From Astropecten irregularis (Eukaryota > Echinodermata > Asteroidea > Paxillosida > Astropectinidae): DNA of 64,000 nt. The DNA lies in contig OZ020262.1 of NCBI GenBank assembly GCA_963971285.1, positions 8,872,745 to 8,936,744 of the forward strand. The letters are read 5' to 3'. Made by a program: the position numbers and the translations under genes. Positions 44,241-61,451 of the stretch are shown here, one piece after another. The first letter of the stretch is position 1. The number at the start of each line of letters is the position of its first letter. The notes under the pieces are model-generated. The model saw nothing but the letters and a program-made list of their open reading frames with translations, was not told where the DNA came from and did no database searches.

Positions 44241-44496
44241 GGGGCCTTTTCCAAACCAAGGCTCTGGCTCCGGCTCAGGCTCAGTCTCAGGGTCCGGCTC
44301 CGTCATCCATATGCTGAAAATATTGGTTGCGGTTTTTCATTGAAGCTGAAGCTCTGTTTTCTTTGTTTAAAGCAGAGAATCTACTTCTGAATCGCAGCCA
44401 AAAACCTCATTTTGATACCTGTTATTTTAGAATGGATTCACAAAATGGAGCCGGAGCCACAGCCAGAGCCAGAAGCCGAGGTTTGGAAAGGTCCCC
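44241..44496. repeat. Family C foldback element with GGGGCC termini
   Basis: GGGGCCTTTTCCAAACC at the left pairs with GGTTTGGAAAGGTCCCC at the right (one mismatch), flanking the usual family C interior (ATATGCTGAAAATATTGGTT, TTTTGATACCTGTTATTTTA). Confidence 0.75.
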
Positions 44497-44984
44497 TGAT
44501 TTAATAATATATGAATCTGGAATATAATATGAATCTATATGATTTAACAGGTTGATGTAATTTACATGTATATCCCATACAATGTGTTACCATGGTTACA
44601 GTCTGAGTTACCATGGTTACAGTCTATAGACTGAATGGACATTTTTTCTGTACATGTGTAGGATATAATGATTATGAATGATGGAAGTTTGTGTAGGAAT
44701 ATTGTGTACATGCATGTGTAGAGAAATAAACAGTTGTACATGAATAACAACATTTCATATTCAAGAAACAAAATTAATGTGATCTGTGTAATTTCATATT
44801 ATGTACTTTGACAACAATGCATCATATTGATTATCTTGGAAGATTTAGGGATATATAATTGATTGAAGGAAAAGACTAGGCACTTTGTGACTATAGATAA
44901 ATCATAATATACATGTTGAGACAAATATTGGACCGTAATTGGTGATGCTTTAAAAAAGAAAAAAAATGACACTCAAAATTTCAG

Positions 44985-45310
44985 TGAAGCATAATATTTA
45001 ACAAGCATTCTCTCCTGCTTATTAGAAAAACATGAAATAAATTGATCATTCCTAAGAGGAGTTATGTCTCTGTTTTGATAAAGGTATTCATTTTGCAAGC
45101 TGTCCATGGAATACTTGACAGATCAAAATTATTGTTAAGTAGTCTTTACTACCCTTTGGTACTCTACTCATATTCCATGGACAGCTTGCAAAATTAGTAC
45201 CTTTATTAAAATAGACATAACTCTTCTTTAAGAATGATCAATTATTTTGTTTCATTCTTTTTCTGATAAGCAGGAGAGAGTGCTTGCTAAATAATATTTA
45301 AAGCATAAAT
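44985..45310. repeat. Large palindromic element
   Basis: Two arms of about 125-140 bases (44985-45118 and 45165-45310) are near-perfect inverse copies around a loop of about 50 bases. Examples: CTCTCCTGCTTAT with ATAAGCAGGAGAG, and TTTGCAAGCTGTCCATGGAA with TTCCATGGACAGCTTGCAAA. No frame. It is the longest single hairpin that I see in the window. Confidence 0.8.
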
Positions 45311-45533
45311 TATAATACCGGTATATGCTTTACTGAACTGTGTCATTTGTTTTGAAAAACATCACCAATAATCCCGGTCAACTTCTTTTTCACTCACGCC
45401 GAATTGCACTTGGATTTTTCTTGAAACTGAAGGCAGAAATATTGCTTTACTTTGAACAAAATTGCAAAAGTTATTGTTTCAGGATAGTTGAAGGTCGACA
45501 TAGAGGGCGCTTTCACATTACAGCAATAAAACG

Positions 45534-45893
45534 TAAAGGTAGTATCACACTTTGGTAAGAGACCAAAACAGAAATGTTCACAGATTTATGTATAACTTAC
45601 AGGGTATGAAGATGATGCTAGAAGAAACCTACCGTTAAACCTTTTCCGCCTGAAATGGTGTATTTATCCAGAAATTAGTAAAACAACGACTAAAATCTTT
45701 TTGATCTTTTAAAAGATCAAAAATAAAAGAGAAAAGACTCGGAAATACTGTGGTTTTTCACTGTTTTCTCAAAAAGTGGGCACCGTATGGGACTGAAATT
45801 TTCACAGATGACGGTTGCTGTATCTGTCTTGATATTTTTGCCTATGAATCTGCATTTTGTTTGATAAAAACCAAAGTATGATATTAACTTTAA
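45534..45893. mobile_element. Family E MITE
   Basis: TAAAGGTAGTATCACACTTT at the left and AAAGTATGATATTAACTTTA at the right, with AATGTTCACAGATTTATG, an inverted GATCTTTTAAAAGATC at the centre, and AAAAAGTGGGCACCGTATGG. Same family as 23801-24173. Confidence 0.7.
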
Positions 45894-46049
45894 TACAAAC
45901 GGGTACAACGCACGGACTGTACAAACGCGGCCGAGAGGCCGTCAAATTTATTGCACTTATGTATGATAATTCAGAATAATATAAATTTTATCTGAAATAT
46001 TTGAGTTCATCAAGTTTACATTCCATTTTCGAAAAAAAAAACTTTTACC

Positions 46050-46535
46050 GAATGACTAATTAATGCATGCAAACCCCAGGCCTGGCCATGCCAGCAAAAC
46101 AAAATTCCAAAAGCCCAAAATTTGAATAATAACAATTTTTGCCAATACACAAATTATTTCAAATGCTTCAAATTGTTCCCCAATTAAAATGTTGACCTGA
46201 AATATATCAATAATATGGAATAATTTCGCAGTAATAATTCGCCTTTGCAACCAAATAATGCCCAAGTTCAGTGTTGACCATTGACGTATATCTGGGAAAA
46301 AAGGCGCCCATAATTCCAAATTTTGATGCCAATGAAAAAAGAAAAAGAAAATTTTGAAATTGGAATCTTTCTTTCTTTGTTCAAACTTCATTGGATTAGA
46401 TTTCCAATAACTTCAACAGTTACACCTCCCTTCCCCCTTGTTTGTTTGCCTTTGCGTTTCAGTTGCGCCCCCTAAGAAGTGGTTAGACCAACCCCCCCCC
46501 CCCCCCCCCCCACCCCCACACCCCCGATACGCCAC
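46050..46535. repeat. hAT-like remnant ending in a poly-C run
   Basis: The right end reads poly-C (46490-46512) then CACCCCCGATACGCCACTGG, whose inverse begins CCAGTGGCGTATC, a hAT-like terminus. The stretch 46315-46410 is repeated in inverse orientation at 56480-56580 (TTGGAAATCTAATTCAATGA; TTTTTCATTGGCATC), where the copy ends GCTACTCCACTGG. A left terminus was not found in either copy. Confidence 0.5.
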
Positions 46536-46739
46536 TGGTTTTGACATTGAACACGTGTTGCTATGATATGCAAACTGCCAGATTCGGCCATGGCGCGTTA
46601 TTTATGTCAATAATAAGTGAATTGAAAAATAAAGACGATAGTGAAAAATAATAAGTAGATTTCATAAAAAAATTGGATTGTACTAAACAAATGAATCGTG
46701 TCCCATCCACTAATTAATAATATCCCTTGAAAAGTGAAC

Positions 46740-46880
46740 AAAAAAAAATTGACTGGAGCGGGATTCAAACCGGCGACGTATTCAGGTGGTCACCGGTTCG
46801 AATCCCGCTCCATTCAATTTTTCTTTGGTCACTCAATGACTTTAAATTCAGTCAGTTTCCCTTGTGGTTATTTGATAATA
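46740..46880 (-). repeat. tRNA-derived SINE tail pair
   Basis: GAGCGGGATTCAAACCGG on one side and CCGGTTCGAATCCCGCTCC on the other form a small inverted repeat; the flank CAGTTTCCCTTGTGGTTATT is the SINE tail also seen at 515-545 and 57655. It ends about 35 bases beyond the stop codon of the acidic-protein gene. Confidence 0.6.
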
Positions 46881-46914
46881 ATATCCCTTATTATCAAGCA
46901 TATTTTAGTTAAAT

Positions 46915-49034
46915 TCAAAGATTGTCTTTGTCAAAGTGAATATTATGTCCCGTCAGAATATCTTTGATTCGCTTCTTGGTTCTCGCCTTGGTTTCCTCTA
47001 GGATATCAACCTCATCGTCATCTTCTTCCTGAGCCACTTGATGGCGTTTATTAGTCTTCCTCACCTTCTTGATCAGCTGGTCGATCTGATCATCGATGCT
47101 GGCTTCTAGTTCATGAGCAACTCTTTCTCGGCCCTCGTCATCCGTCAGGTCGTCCTTCATATCCAGACTTTTCCTCTGATACTCGTCTTCAAAATCATCA
47201 GCCATATCTTCCACTTTGTCGTGTGTGTAATACGTGTCGTCGTCATCATCTTCGTCTTGTTCATGTTCATCGTCCTTCTGATGATGAGGTACAATATTAT
47301 CAAAGCCGAAGAATTTCCCCTTCCAATCGGCGTTTGTGTCTTCTTGGCTATGTTCCTGGCCGTGGTCGCCATGTTCCTCTTGGCTATTTGCGACATGTTC
47401 TTGGCTATTTGCGACATGTTCTTGGCTATTTTCGACATGTTCTTGGCTATTTTCGACATGTTCTTGGCTATGTTTGGCATCTTCTTGCCTGTGTTCGGCG
47501 TGTACTTCTTCTCCGTGTGGGTTCACGGTATCGCGGTCCTTCATCTGACGGTCGTGGTCACCCAGTGTCATCTTCTTCTTTTCTTGGCGTTCCACCTTTT
47601 CATTTGAATGCTCATTTTTGTTATCATCATCCCCACCTCCCCATAACCACAGTAAATGCCGTTTAGATGCAGCGTCAGGTGCGGCTACATTTGCTGGTCG
47701 GGGCAAGATTTCTCTGCGAGGCGCCGATTCTACTGTCAGTTTTACGTCTGGAACCTGCAAACTACAAAAGAAAACCCAAACGAAAAGAGATAAATAAGTC
47801 TTTACAGATTTATTATAATAGATGCAATAATGATTATTTTGACTATGCAATGACTTACAATTTTTTTTCTTCCACACACACTGACGAAATTTCGCCCAAG
47901 TTATGCGCCAAGTGTTTTAACTTGAAATAAACATTCTTTCAGATTCCAGCATAAGGGTTGTACATTTAAAAATAAGTAGGAAAAAAGTAGGTTTTAAAAC
48001 AGAAATGTTCATAAATTTACGTATAACTTACAGGGTACTGGTACAAACATTATATACCGTTAAATTGTTTCTTCCTGAAATGCTGTATTTATCCAGAAAT
48101 GCGTAAAACAAAATACCGAAAACAGTTTTGATATCCGAGATCACAACCTCACAATTACAATAATTGCCTTACAAATTTGCGTAACAATTGCAACCGTTTT
48201 TCGCTGTTTTCTATACTGTTTCCACTGATCAATTGAGCTGAACATTTCACAGGTTTGTTCTATTTCATGACAATTCAAATTATGAACAGACCGAAGCTGT
48301 TCTATCAACTTTACCAAAGTATGATAGTACCTTCAAGTATAAAGCCAAAGGAGATTGAAAATCAGTGTTCACCTGTCTACTCGTGCAGGTTGTGGTGCTT
48401 GTCCCATGTGAAGATACTTGAAGAAACCCAGCTCTCTGTTCTCATCATTGGCCAAGTAGATGACATCGTCTACTGATGATCCCGAGGCGGCATCAGGGAG
48501 GCGGGGTCCTGGCAAGAAAAATACCCAAACATAAAATTCAGAATCTGTAAAGGTGACAGAACAGCAGCAGAGTGTTCATAATTTGATTTGTCGTGGAATA
48601 AAAACAAACTTGTGAAATTTGCAGCACATGTTATCATCGGAAACTTTAGAAAACAGTGCAAAACTTTCACGGTATTAATTTTCAAAATCTATTCACAGGA
48701 GTTTTGATCTCGGCCTGAGATCAAAACTATTTTTGGTCTTTGTTTTACTAATTTTTGGAAAAATATAGAAATATTTAAATGGTATGTTTCTACCAGCACC
48801 ATCTTCATATCCTGAAAGTTGTACATAAATCTGTACATTTCTGTTTGGGTATGTTACCACTCATGTAATTACCTTTAAAGAGATCTCTTAATCTGTTATT
48901 CAATGAAAAATGCTTTAACAATTTCAAACGAAACAACAAAGAAATATCAGCAAGTTCTTACCCACAGGGATGCCAGTCGTTACGTCTAGTCCATGGAATG
49001 CATGTAGGCAAAGTACTATCAAAAATCGAAACAT
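46915..49034 (-). CDS. Secreted highly acidic repeat protein, unrecognised
   Basis: Three exons on the minus strand: 49034-48962 (ATG to donor G|GTAAGA), 48508-48373 (acceptor TTGCCAG, donor AG|GTGAAC) and 47761-46915 (acceptor TTTTGTAG, stop TGA). Phases agree and give 351 residues. The N-terminus MFRFLIVLCLHAFHG is a signal peptide, so the product should enter the secretory pathway. No transmembrane segment follows. The middle has four tandem SQEHVEN/SQEHVAN heptads (about residues 166-197), then Asp/Glu runs (EDDDDDTYY), and a charged, probably helical C-terminal third with several dibasic pairs (KKVRK, TNKR, TKKR). A basic KR precedes a hydrophobic HLLWLWGGG near residue 100. Composition recalls calcium-binding or granin-like secreted proteins, but I see no domain that supports either. 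Function unknown; the gene model itself is well supported. Confidence 0.8.
47381..47475 (-). repeat. 21-base tandem repeat coding SQEHVEN/SQEHVAN
   Basis: Four to five units of TTCTTGGCTATTTGCGACATG type on the plus strand, exactly 21 bases each, so copy-number change keeps the frame. The pairs of identical neighbours (two ending EN, two ending AN) point to recent duplication of a two-unit block or local homogenisation. Confidence 0.85.
48000..48330. repeat. Family E element in intron 2 of the acidic-protein gene
   Basis: AAATGTTCATAAATTTACG, ATTTATCCAGAAATGCG, AACAGTTTTGATATCC, GATCAATTGAGCTGAAC and AAAGTATGATAGTACCTT are family E blocks. A second, inverse fragment occupies 48690-48880 in intron 1 (TGATCTCGGCCTGAGATC, TGTTTCTACCAGCACCATC). 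Confidence 0.65.
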
Positions 49035-49838
49035 TGTCGCAGAAGGATAATAATTATTTCCTCAACTTCTTTTCTGTAAAACTAAAAGTAAAAGTTCAAA
49101 CAGGAAAATGGAGAATTATTATTTTATGTCGCTATTTTCCAAACCCAAACCATAGGTGAATCAACAGTACAAGTGGTGTGCATGCCGTGGTGGAGCAATT
49201 AAACGTGAAGTTTGTATCCTTTTAATTGAACAATGAATGAATCTTGCGTCAGCTGTTACATACATACACCTGTTGTTATGCAAATGAGACCTAGGCTAGT
49301 GCGACTAATACACGTGTCACTTAGCAGGTGGAATCGTTATCAATTATAAGTGACCTTGAGGAAAAATCAAAGTGCAGCACTGGGTAATTAAATGAAGCAT
49401 TGGCAGTGTTTAGATGAGAACGATTGATAAACCAAAACTTAACTTAAACAAATCAAGAAAACGTCTGGCGATGTATGGGTCATGGTTGCGACATACATTT
49501 TTTTTTTAAATCACTTTGGTAGAATACCGAAACAGAAATCTTCACAGATTTACCTATAACCATGGAGGTAGAAATAGACCTCCATGCTATAACTTACAGG
49601 CTATAAAGATGGTGATGGTAGAAACATACCGTTCAAAATCCGTTCAGAAAAGAGTAACTCAAATCATGCTCAAATTAATCAAAAACAATTTTGATCTTCG
49701 GAAGATCAAAAATAATTAAGGGTGAAAAGAATGTAAAAAAAATACCGTTTGGCGTTTTTCACTGTTTTATCAAAACGTGGGCACTGTAACAGTGTATGGG
49801 GCTGGGAATTTCACAGCCTGATGACTGTTGCTAGTATA

Positions 49839-50717
49839 CAGCGGCGTAGCTACGGGGGGGCCTGGGGGGGCACGTGCCCCCCCACAAATTCGGCGTGCCC
49901 CCCCAGGTGCCCCCCCACAAAAAATCGTGGGTATAGAAAAAAAATAAGCGTTATCTGTAGGGCATGATTTCTATAAAGGAAATAAAAACAACTTAACAGC
50001 TTTTACTGTTCCAAAAGGATATTTTTTACTATCGGCAAATGTTCCTGAGCCCTTAAAACCCTACAGTGAAGAAATCTGTGCAACATTTCGGTGTAAAAAT
50101 GAAATTTTCTTACGCGCTTACGGTTGCGAACTTCAAAACAGCCCATCTGCCATTTTGTCTGGTTTGGCTAGTTAGTCTGGTCCCCAGATTGAATTTCTCC
50201 CGCTCAAGAGTGTTGGATTAAAAAGAAATAATGAAGTAATATTATAAATAAAAGGAATAAATTTATCGGAACAATTGCTTCCAAAATAAGGCTCTGATTG
50301 CACCAAAGAATATCTAGAACCCCTGAGCTTCCAGGGCCCTTAAGCGGGCCCTGGACCCCGGCCGTAAGGCTTTCGCGCTTATCCGTGATTTTCCAAGGAG
50401 CGTGGAAATAAAATACGCCAATTCAATAGCGACGGATGCGTTTCGGGGCGATCAAAGCTAGCTAATGTTGCCACCCCCCTCTTTTTCAGCCCTCTTTTTC
50501 TTTCTGTTTCTGTTTTATATATATATATATTTTTTTTATCTGTTTTTTTTTTTGCTTGAAGAAAAGGTTGCCCCACGCCCGCTGGATCCGCCCCCCCCCC
50601 CCCGCATTTCTCATATTTTGCAAATCTCCAGTTTTGAAAAAATTCCGGGTGCCCCCCCACAAAATTCCAAGGCCCCCCCAGTGCCCCCCTGCTGAAAAAA
50701 TCCTAGCTACGCCGCTG
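49839..50717. mobile_element. Non-autonomous hAT element with 8-base target duplication
   Basis: CAGCGGCGTAGCTA at the left is the inverse of TAGCTACGCCGCTG at the right. The eight bases CTAGTATA occur directly before (49831-49838) and after (50718-50725). Eight-base duplications with CAG-GGCGTAGC ends are typical of hAT elements. Inner edges carry long runs of G on the left and C on the right (GCCCCCCCACAAAATTCC). 879 bases with no transposase frame. It is inserted inside a family E element, so it is younger than that copy. Confidence 0.9.
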
Positions 50718-50967
50718 CTAGTATACTGTAAGTACTTTCTTGATATTAATTTTTTTGCTTATGAGTGAGTCTGCATTTCTTTGACAAAAACCATAATAAT
50801 TATGATTATTACCTTTTTTAAGAATTTGGTTTTTCAAAGTTTTTTTTAAACTTTGGCATGACCTTATTGAAATTGTCATTCTAATTAGAATATAAACAAT
50901 TATTCGGAATCTATAATTAAATTAAGATAACTATAAGTATCTCTTATTTGATTGAGGAATCGTTATG

Positions 50968-51004
50968 TAATTAATTAATTAATTAATTAATTAATTAATT
51001 AATT
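50968..51004. repeat. TTAA microsatellite
   Basis: About nine copies of AATT/TTAA in a row, ending at TTGATTAAATC. Simple repeat, about 250 bases upstream of the COPS6 start. Confidence 0.9.
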
Positions 51005-51288
51005 GATTAAATCTAAATCGGCTCAGCCCCGTCGGCTGGCGATTGAAATCTAGTCAATGTGAATCTTTCATGAAGAATTTAGCAACAGTTTCAGGTCCTC
51101 ACAGTCCTTCTCGCCTGCAGGAATTTTGTCCAAACATTATTATTTGATTTCTAAAAATTAATTAAAAATGAAAACCCATTAATTCTCAGTAGTTTGGCGC
51201 CCTCTCTCATCCAATCCCATTTCATTACTTGAGAATATAAACCATGATAGCGCAAAACAATCGAGCACAACTAAATCTAAGAAACAAG

Positions 51289-57202
<5,914 letters not shown>

Positions 57203-58942
57203 TGTACATTCGAGCTAGTCATATACTGTATGTATATAACACTACCAAAGCTGTGTATAGCATCCGTATATTCACATTTTCGTCGTCGTTAAACCAATTT
57301 CTGACATGTCATCTGTTCGTGCAGCAAAGGGAAGAATTCCACCGATGACCGTCATTTGCACACAAAACTATTGGACTGACAGAGGGTGTTATGAGAAACA
57401 TGGCTGCCGCTGCGTTCGAAGTATATCATTGTAGCTCAAAAAACCCTGTAAAACTCACTTTTCAGATATGCTGGCCCAGTGTTATACACCTGAGATTGAA
57501 GTTCATCATGTTTTGTATCCAATACGTTAACTCTTGGCGGATATAATTCTTTTTCCGTAATGGTCATCAATGGAATTCTTTCCAAACAAAGATTCTTGAT
57601 GTTTGGGCATGTGCCGTGACTTGTTCTCATTGTCCTGAAGAATAAATAGCTTAATTATCAAATAACCACAGGGGAAACTGACTAAAAAAAAAGTAATTGA
57701 AAAGTGAAGTACGGTGTTCAGGATGTCGCCGGTTCGAATCCCACTCCAGTCAATTTCTCTTTGTTCACTTGTTAAATAAATAAGTATCTAACAAGCTATT
57801 CGGAAACTGTTCATCAAATTGATCACAAACTACGGAAAGTGTTTACTGAAAATATTCATGTATGATGCTGAAAGAATAATTGTAACATCTGTATAAACAG
57901 GGATGTGAGACTTCAGATTTTAATCTGATTTCAGCTTCTTCTTTTTTTTAATTTACACTCTAAATGAAGCTTTTTTGTACACCTGCACAAAAGTATACTG
58001 AAACTTCTAGATATCATTTATTTTCCTTGGCGTTTTCATATTTTTTGTGGCCACTCAAATCCCTGTTATAACCACCTGCTTATTTATAACCATAGAAGAT
58101 AGCAACCATTACATAATCTTGATTATGAATAAGTTGCAGAAGGGGATACTTAAATGCTTAGACATGATCACTCACTAACACTATAGAGCAGAATCTTCTG
58201 TTTACGAAACAATGGCTCGTATTCATTAAAACTAGCAGGTGCTTCCAAGTAAATACTTCTAGTAAGTACTTTGAAGCTTATACTTGATTTCATAATCATG
58301 AAACGAGCATTTGGTACATAATGCTAGACTTACAAACTTGAAGGTAATGCTTTGTGGTTTTGTGGTTAAGTACCTATCCAATTGCCAGTGGAATACAGAT
58401 TGGTTTGATGTTAATGGGATTACATGAAGAATTTGAGAGAAGAAACCATTGTCAGAGGATAGCAACTGTTTGGCTCTGTGCAGGCGAACAGTTAGGGCAG
58501 ATTTAGCCTTCAGAAAACAGGGGGGTTGGAAAGTGTCATTTCGATGAAATCAAGCCCTAAACTGAGTCGCAATCTGAAAAACTTATCGAGGGACGTGTCA
58601 TGGCTAGAGCACATCAAATTCTTCGTTTACAAAACAGAATATTTTTTGTCGAGATTTTTCTTCAATTATAGGGCATAAAACATGAAAACATTCATCAGAT
58701 CTTGGCATGTCAATTGTACATAAATATTGTGATAGTTTTTTTTTCTCCAATAAAGAAATAATATTGGAATGAATTCATTTGTATCTGTGTTCTTATTTCA
58801 GTGCCTTGTTTCTGTCGAAAGAACAATATAATTGTCTGTTCTTTGTTTGGAGTCGTCAAATATTAAGTTATACTAACCCAAGTTTTGGATTCTTGCGTTT
58901 AACCAAGCTTTTGGACTATTTTGGACTAAGTTCATCTGGGTT
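57203..58942 (+). other. COPS6 3' UTR and gap to the convergent gene
   Basis: The stretch holds a family F repeat (57325-57590), a SINE (57650-57780) and AT-rich unique sequence. AATAAA at 58749-58754 (CCAATAAAGAAATAA) is the best polyadenylation signal for COPS6, giving a 3' UTR of about 1.5 kb; earlier weaker ones exist. The minus-strand exon begins at 58943. No other coding exon seen. Confidence 0.55.
57650..57780. repeat. tRNA-derived SINE in the COPS6 3' region
   Basis: ATCAAATAACCACAGGGGAA (tail) then GATGTCGCCGGTTCGAATCC (B box) and ACTCCAGTCAATTTCTC. Same family as 46740-46880 and 470-535. Confidence 0.6.
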
Positions 58943-59076
58943 TTAATTGGACTCATCGTTTTCGTCATCGGCGGTCTGGTACCCGTCCTTCTCGGCACTG
59001 CTCTCAATGATCTTCTGTAGTCTTTCCCTGGCTACGTCGGCCATGATCTGCCTCATGTCCGGATGCTCTGCCAACA
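58943..59076 (-). CDS. Terminal exon of an unrecognised minus-strand gene
   Basis: Minus strand: a pyrimidine-rich acceptor ending CTCTAAG at 59077, then a frame of 43 full codons after two leading bases, stop TAA at 58943-58945. The peptide starts LAEHPDMRQIMADVARERLQ, predicted helical, and ends in an acidic tail (TADDENDESN). Codon choice and the clean acceptor make it a convincing last exon. I do not recognise the family. The exon needs an upstream partner ending in phase 1; the candidate at 61452-61585 ends in phase 2, so at least one exon between them has not been found, or they are separate genes. Confidence 0.5.
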
Positions 59077-59140
59077 CTTAGAGACAGAAAACAAGAGAAC
59101 AGCCGATCAGAATTAGGCCTACCATATTACAATGACAAAC

Positions 59141-59661
59141 ATACTGGGGGTACTACTTCATACTGGGGGAACTACCGGGGGAACTACTGGGGGAACTACC
59201 GGGGGGCACTACTTCATACTGGGGGAACTACTAGGGGGCACTACTCCATACTGGGGGAACTACTGGGGGAACTACCTGGGGCACTACTCCATACTGGGGG
59301 AACTACTGGGGGAACTACCTGGGGCACTACTCCATACTGGGGAACTACTGGGGGAACTACTAGGGGGCACTACTCCATACTGGGGAACTACTTGGGGAAC
59401 TACTAGGGGGCACTACTCCATACTGGGGGAACTACTGGGGGAACTACCGGGGGGCACTACTTCATACTGGGGGAACTACTAGGGGGCACTACTTCATACT
59501 GGGGGAACTACTGGGGGAACTACCGGGGGGCACTACTTCATACTGGGGGAACTACTAGGGGGCACTACTTCATACTGGGGGAACTACTGGGGGAACTACC
59601 TGGGGCACTACTCCATACTGGGGGAACTACTGGGGGAACTACCTGGGGCACTACTTCATAC
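59141..59661 (+). repeat. G-rich minisatellite
   Basis: Units of about 12 bases, ACTGGGGGAACT, arranged in higher-order blocks with CACTACTCCATACTGGGGG and CTACCTGGGG variants. Runs of four to six G are spaced by about seven bases over 500 bases. A 116-codon plus-strand frame through it is only a product of the repeat. It lies just upstream, in gene sense, of the exon at 58943-59076. Confidence 0.95.
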
Positions 59662-60280
59662 TGTATTTGTCCTGTTGTATGGCTATTGACATATATCATA
59701 TAATGTTACTATCATATTATATAATGTAACAATGTTATATAATGATTGTGTAATGTTAAATAATTACAAATGGGGTATTAGGGAGACACGTTAGCATCTA
59801 AAAGTGGACATTAGGGAGACATCGGGACTTGGGAAGACTTTTAGATGTCTCCCTAAGGTACCAGCCACATTTTAAAGACATATTTTTCCTATCCATATTT
59901 TAATAGAAGACAGAGAATGCTCTCAATATGAATATGTCAATTTCAAGTTCATTGGTTTGCAGGATGTTTAGAAATAGGCAAGTAAAGTTTGTGCACGACC
60001 CTATGGGAAAGTCTCCCTAAGGTCCCATCCTCGGTTATTATTATGCTATATAATTCCTTTAATAACACCCAAATAATTGATACAGACACGGTCAAATTGA
60101 ATATAGACTTTAATTTCTTTTATTTAGACAACTTGTCAATATTACTTGCAGAATATTTAATAAATCTTAAAGATTAAACAATTTTAAGCACTTTTTATTA
60201 ATTGTGTCAGCTTATTTGAACAAAATTGTTAACAAGAGGCTTATTACTGCCATCCAATTTATAAGAATAATAATATATGT

Positions 60281-61176
60281 AATATAACTGTCATGTTATA
60301 ATATAACTGTCATGTTATAATATAACAGTTATAATATAACTGTCATGTTATAATGTAACAGTTATAATATAACTATAATGTTATAATGTAACAGTTATAA
60401 CATAACTGTCATGTTATAATATAACAGTCGTGTTATAATGTAACAGTTATAATATAACTATAATGTAATAATGTAACAGTCATGTTATAATGTAACAGTT
60501 ATAATATAACTGGTATGTTATAATGTAACAGGTGTGTTTTAATGTAACAGTTATAATATAACTGTCATGTTATAATGTAACAGTTATAATATAAATATCA
60601 TGTTATAATGTAACAGTTATAATATAACTGGTATGTTATCATGTAACAGTCATGTTATAATGTAACAGTTATAATAACACTATAATGTTGTAATGTAACA
60701 GTCATGTTATAATGTAACAGTTATAATATAACTGTCATGTTATAATGTAACAGTCATGTTATAATGTAACAGTTATAATATAACTGTCATGTTATAATGT
60801 AACAGTCATGTTATAATGTAACAGTTATAATATAACTGTCATGTTATAATGTAACAGTCATGTTATAATGTAACAGTTATAATATAACTGTCATGTTATA
60901 ATGTAACAGTCATGTTATAATGTAACAGTTATAATATAACTGTCATGTTATAATGTAACAGTCATGTTATAATGTAACAGTTATAATATAACTGTCATGT
61001 TATAATGTAACAGTCATGTTATAATGTAACAGTTATAATATAACTGTCATGTTATAATGTAACAGTTATAATATAAATATCATGTTATAATGTAACAGTT
61101 ATAATATCACTATCGTGTTATAATGTAACAGTTATAATATAACTGGTATGTTATAATGTAACAGTTATATTATAAC
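60281..61176. repeat. AT-rich palindromic tandem array
   Basis: About 900 bases built from TGTAACAGTCATGTTATAA and ACAGTTATAATATAACTGT; the latter is a perfect 9-1-9 palindrome. In 60720-61050 the order is regular, giving a 52-base higher-order unit; at the edges units are shuffled and diverged, as usual for tandem arrays. No frame. Confidence 0.95.
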
Positions 61177-61451
61177 TGTACAACAGTATATATTATAATA
61201 AAAGGAGGATGATTAAATTTCAGCAGTAAATATGGTCTTATTTGGCTTGAGAAGCAGAGCAAAACTTTCTTGTCTGTTGGCTCAGGTTAAAAACACATTT
61301 TTGTGGCTGTTACAGGTCTTTCTGATGGATAATTAGCAAACTTACTGCCATAAATCCAGAGGAGTTTAACAGATTTAGAAGAAGACTAGAACTTTCAGTC
61401 CTTTCACATATTAAATGAAGCACTCATTGATGGGTATATCTGTGAAGTTAC

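Larger units (their letters stand above)
38949..46914. other. Intergenic DNA, no gene seen
   Basis: Contains only short, scattered frames. Recognisable contents are foldback elements (39495-39870, 40462-40702, 41020-41286, 43120-43270, 43477-43616, 44241-44496, 44985-45310, 45534-45893), a hAT-like remnant (46050-46535) and a SINE (46740-46880). About 41750-43080 is very AT-rich with nothing that I can identify. Confidence 0.6.
49035..51288. other. Intergenic: promoter side of two divergent genes plus repeats
   Basis: Between the start codons of the minus-strand acidic-protein gene and plus-strand COPS6. It holds a family E element split by a hAT insertion (49508-50815), a TTAA microsatellite (50968-51004) and nothing else that I can name. 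The last 110 bases before COPS6 (GGCGCCCTCTCTCATCC and a possible 5' UTR) are the likely COPS6 promoter. Confidence 0.5.

Noticed and set aside
46490..46512. Poly-C tract as a regulatory element
   Set aside because: It belongs to the end of a hAT-like remnant, and similar C or G tracts occur in the hAT element at 49839.
47113..47607. 164-codon plus-strand frame, hydrophobic and repetitive
   Set aside because: It is the antisense shadow of the acidic-protein exon; poly-acidic codons read backwards give hydrophobic residues.
47560..47620. Neuropeptide precursor reading of KR followed by HLLWLWGGG
   Set aside because: A single site without repeated peptides or a Gly-Lys-Arg amidation signal; too weak to claim.
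59132..59482. 116-codon plus-strand frame rich in GELLG and GGTT
   Set aside because: Produced by translating the minisatellite; frame and content follow the repeat unit and not a protein.
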